Source of the DNA: Hungatella sp. UBA3147
GTDB taxonomy: Bacteria; Bacillota; Clostridia; Lachnospirales; Lachnospiraceae
Assembly: GCA_002365025.1 (NCBI GenBank)
Contig: DEYX01000346.1
Span: forward strand, 1-12,645
Reading direction: 5' to 3'
DNA: 12,645 bases
Both the position numbers and the translations under genes were made by a program. Below the pieces are notes generated by a model. The model saw only the letters and a list, made by a program, of their open reading frames with translations, was not told where the DNA came from and ran no database searches. Shown in pieces: positions 12,635 through 12,645 of this stretch; positions within the stretch are counted from its first letter, which is position 1; each line of letters opens with the position of its first letter.

Positions 12635-12645
12635 GCAGGTATATC

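Noticed and set aside
1..12645. Mobile element, CRISPR array, toxin-antitoxin or defence genes, tRNA/rRNA
   Set aside because: I looked for terminal inverted repeats, regularly spaced repeats, transposase or nuclease motifs and cloverleaf patterns and saw none. The window is metabolic operons.

Overview
The window reads as a piece of chromosome from a low-GC Gram-positive anaerobe, most likely a Lachnospiraceae/Clostridium cluster XIVa-type member of the Clostridia. This rests on A/G-rich Shine-Dalgarno sequences (AGGAGG, AAGGGGG), TTGACA/TATAAT promoters, compact catabolic operons each with a local regulator, a LicT-type antiterminator with RNA targets, and Na+-coupled amino acid transport feeding a tyrosine phenol-lyase. 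The taxonomic placement is inference. No RNA gene, IS element, CRISPR array or phage gene was found.

Layout, left to right. (1) 1-2925: a ROK-family repressor runs off the left edge on the minus strand. It diverges from a two-gene unit encoding a double-SIS-domain sugar-phosphate isomerase/deglycase-like protein and a BadF/BadG-type (N-acetylglucosamine kinase-like) sugar kinase, probably for catabolism of an amino sugar or glycated amine. A strong bidirectional hairpin terminator closes the unit. (2) 2926-3358: no intact gene; it holds that terminator, the degenerate last ~57 codons of a sodium:solute symporter, and a second bidirectional terminator. (3) 3359-7304: a GntR/FCD regulator on the minus strand diverges from a translationally coupled pair, an AGCS Na+:amino acid symporter and a tyrosine phenol-lyase. 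The pair sits behind a consensus sigma-A promoter with an operator-like repeat just downstream, and ends in a hairpin terminator. (4) 7386-11963: a beta-glucoside operon encoding a LicT/BglG antiterminator, an EIIBCA PTS permease and a GH1 6-phospho-beta-glucosidase. Two ribonucleic antiterminator (RAT) targets, each overlapping an intrinsic terminator, lie before the antiterminator gene and before the PTS gene. (5) 11964-12645: intergenic sequence and a small minus-strand gene resembling the DUF6176 family, behind a consensus promoter with a palindromic operator; the right edge may carry a divergent promoter.

The three catabolic units follow one plan: a specific regulator beside uptake and first-step enzymes. 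The beta-glucoside locus can be read in most detail. The transporter phosphorylates its substrate, phosphorylation of the PRD domains reports PTS flux, and LicT binding to the RATs opens two terminators in series. The tyrosine unit would import tyrosine (or a related amino acid) and split it to phenol, pyruvate and ammonium. I see no wholly new biological system. The most interesting features are the two divergent RAT elements with apparent compensatory base changes, the tyrosine phenol-lyase/AGCS/GntR arrangement with its operator, and the symporter fossil behind the sugar operon.
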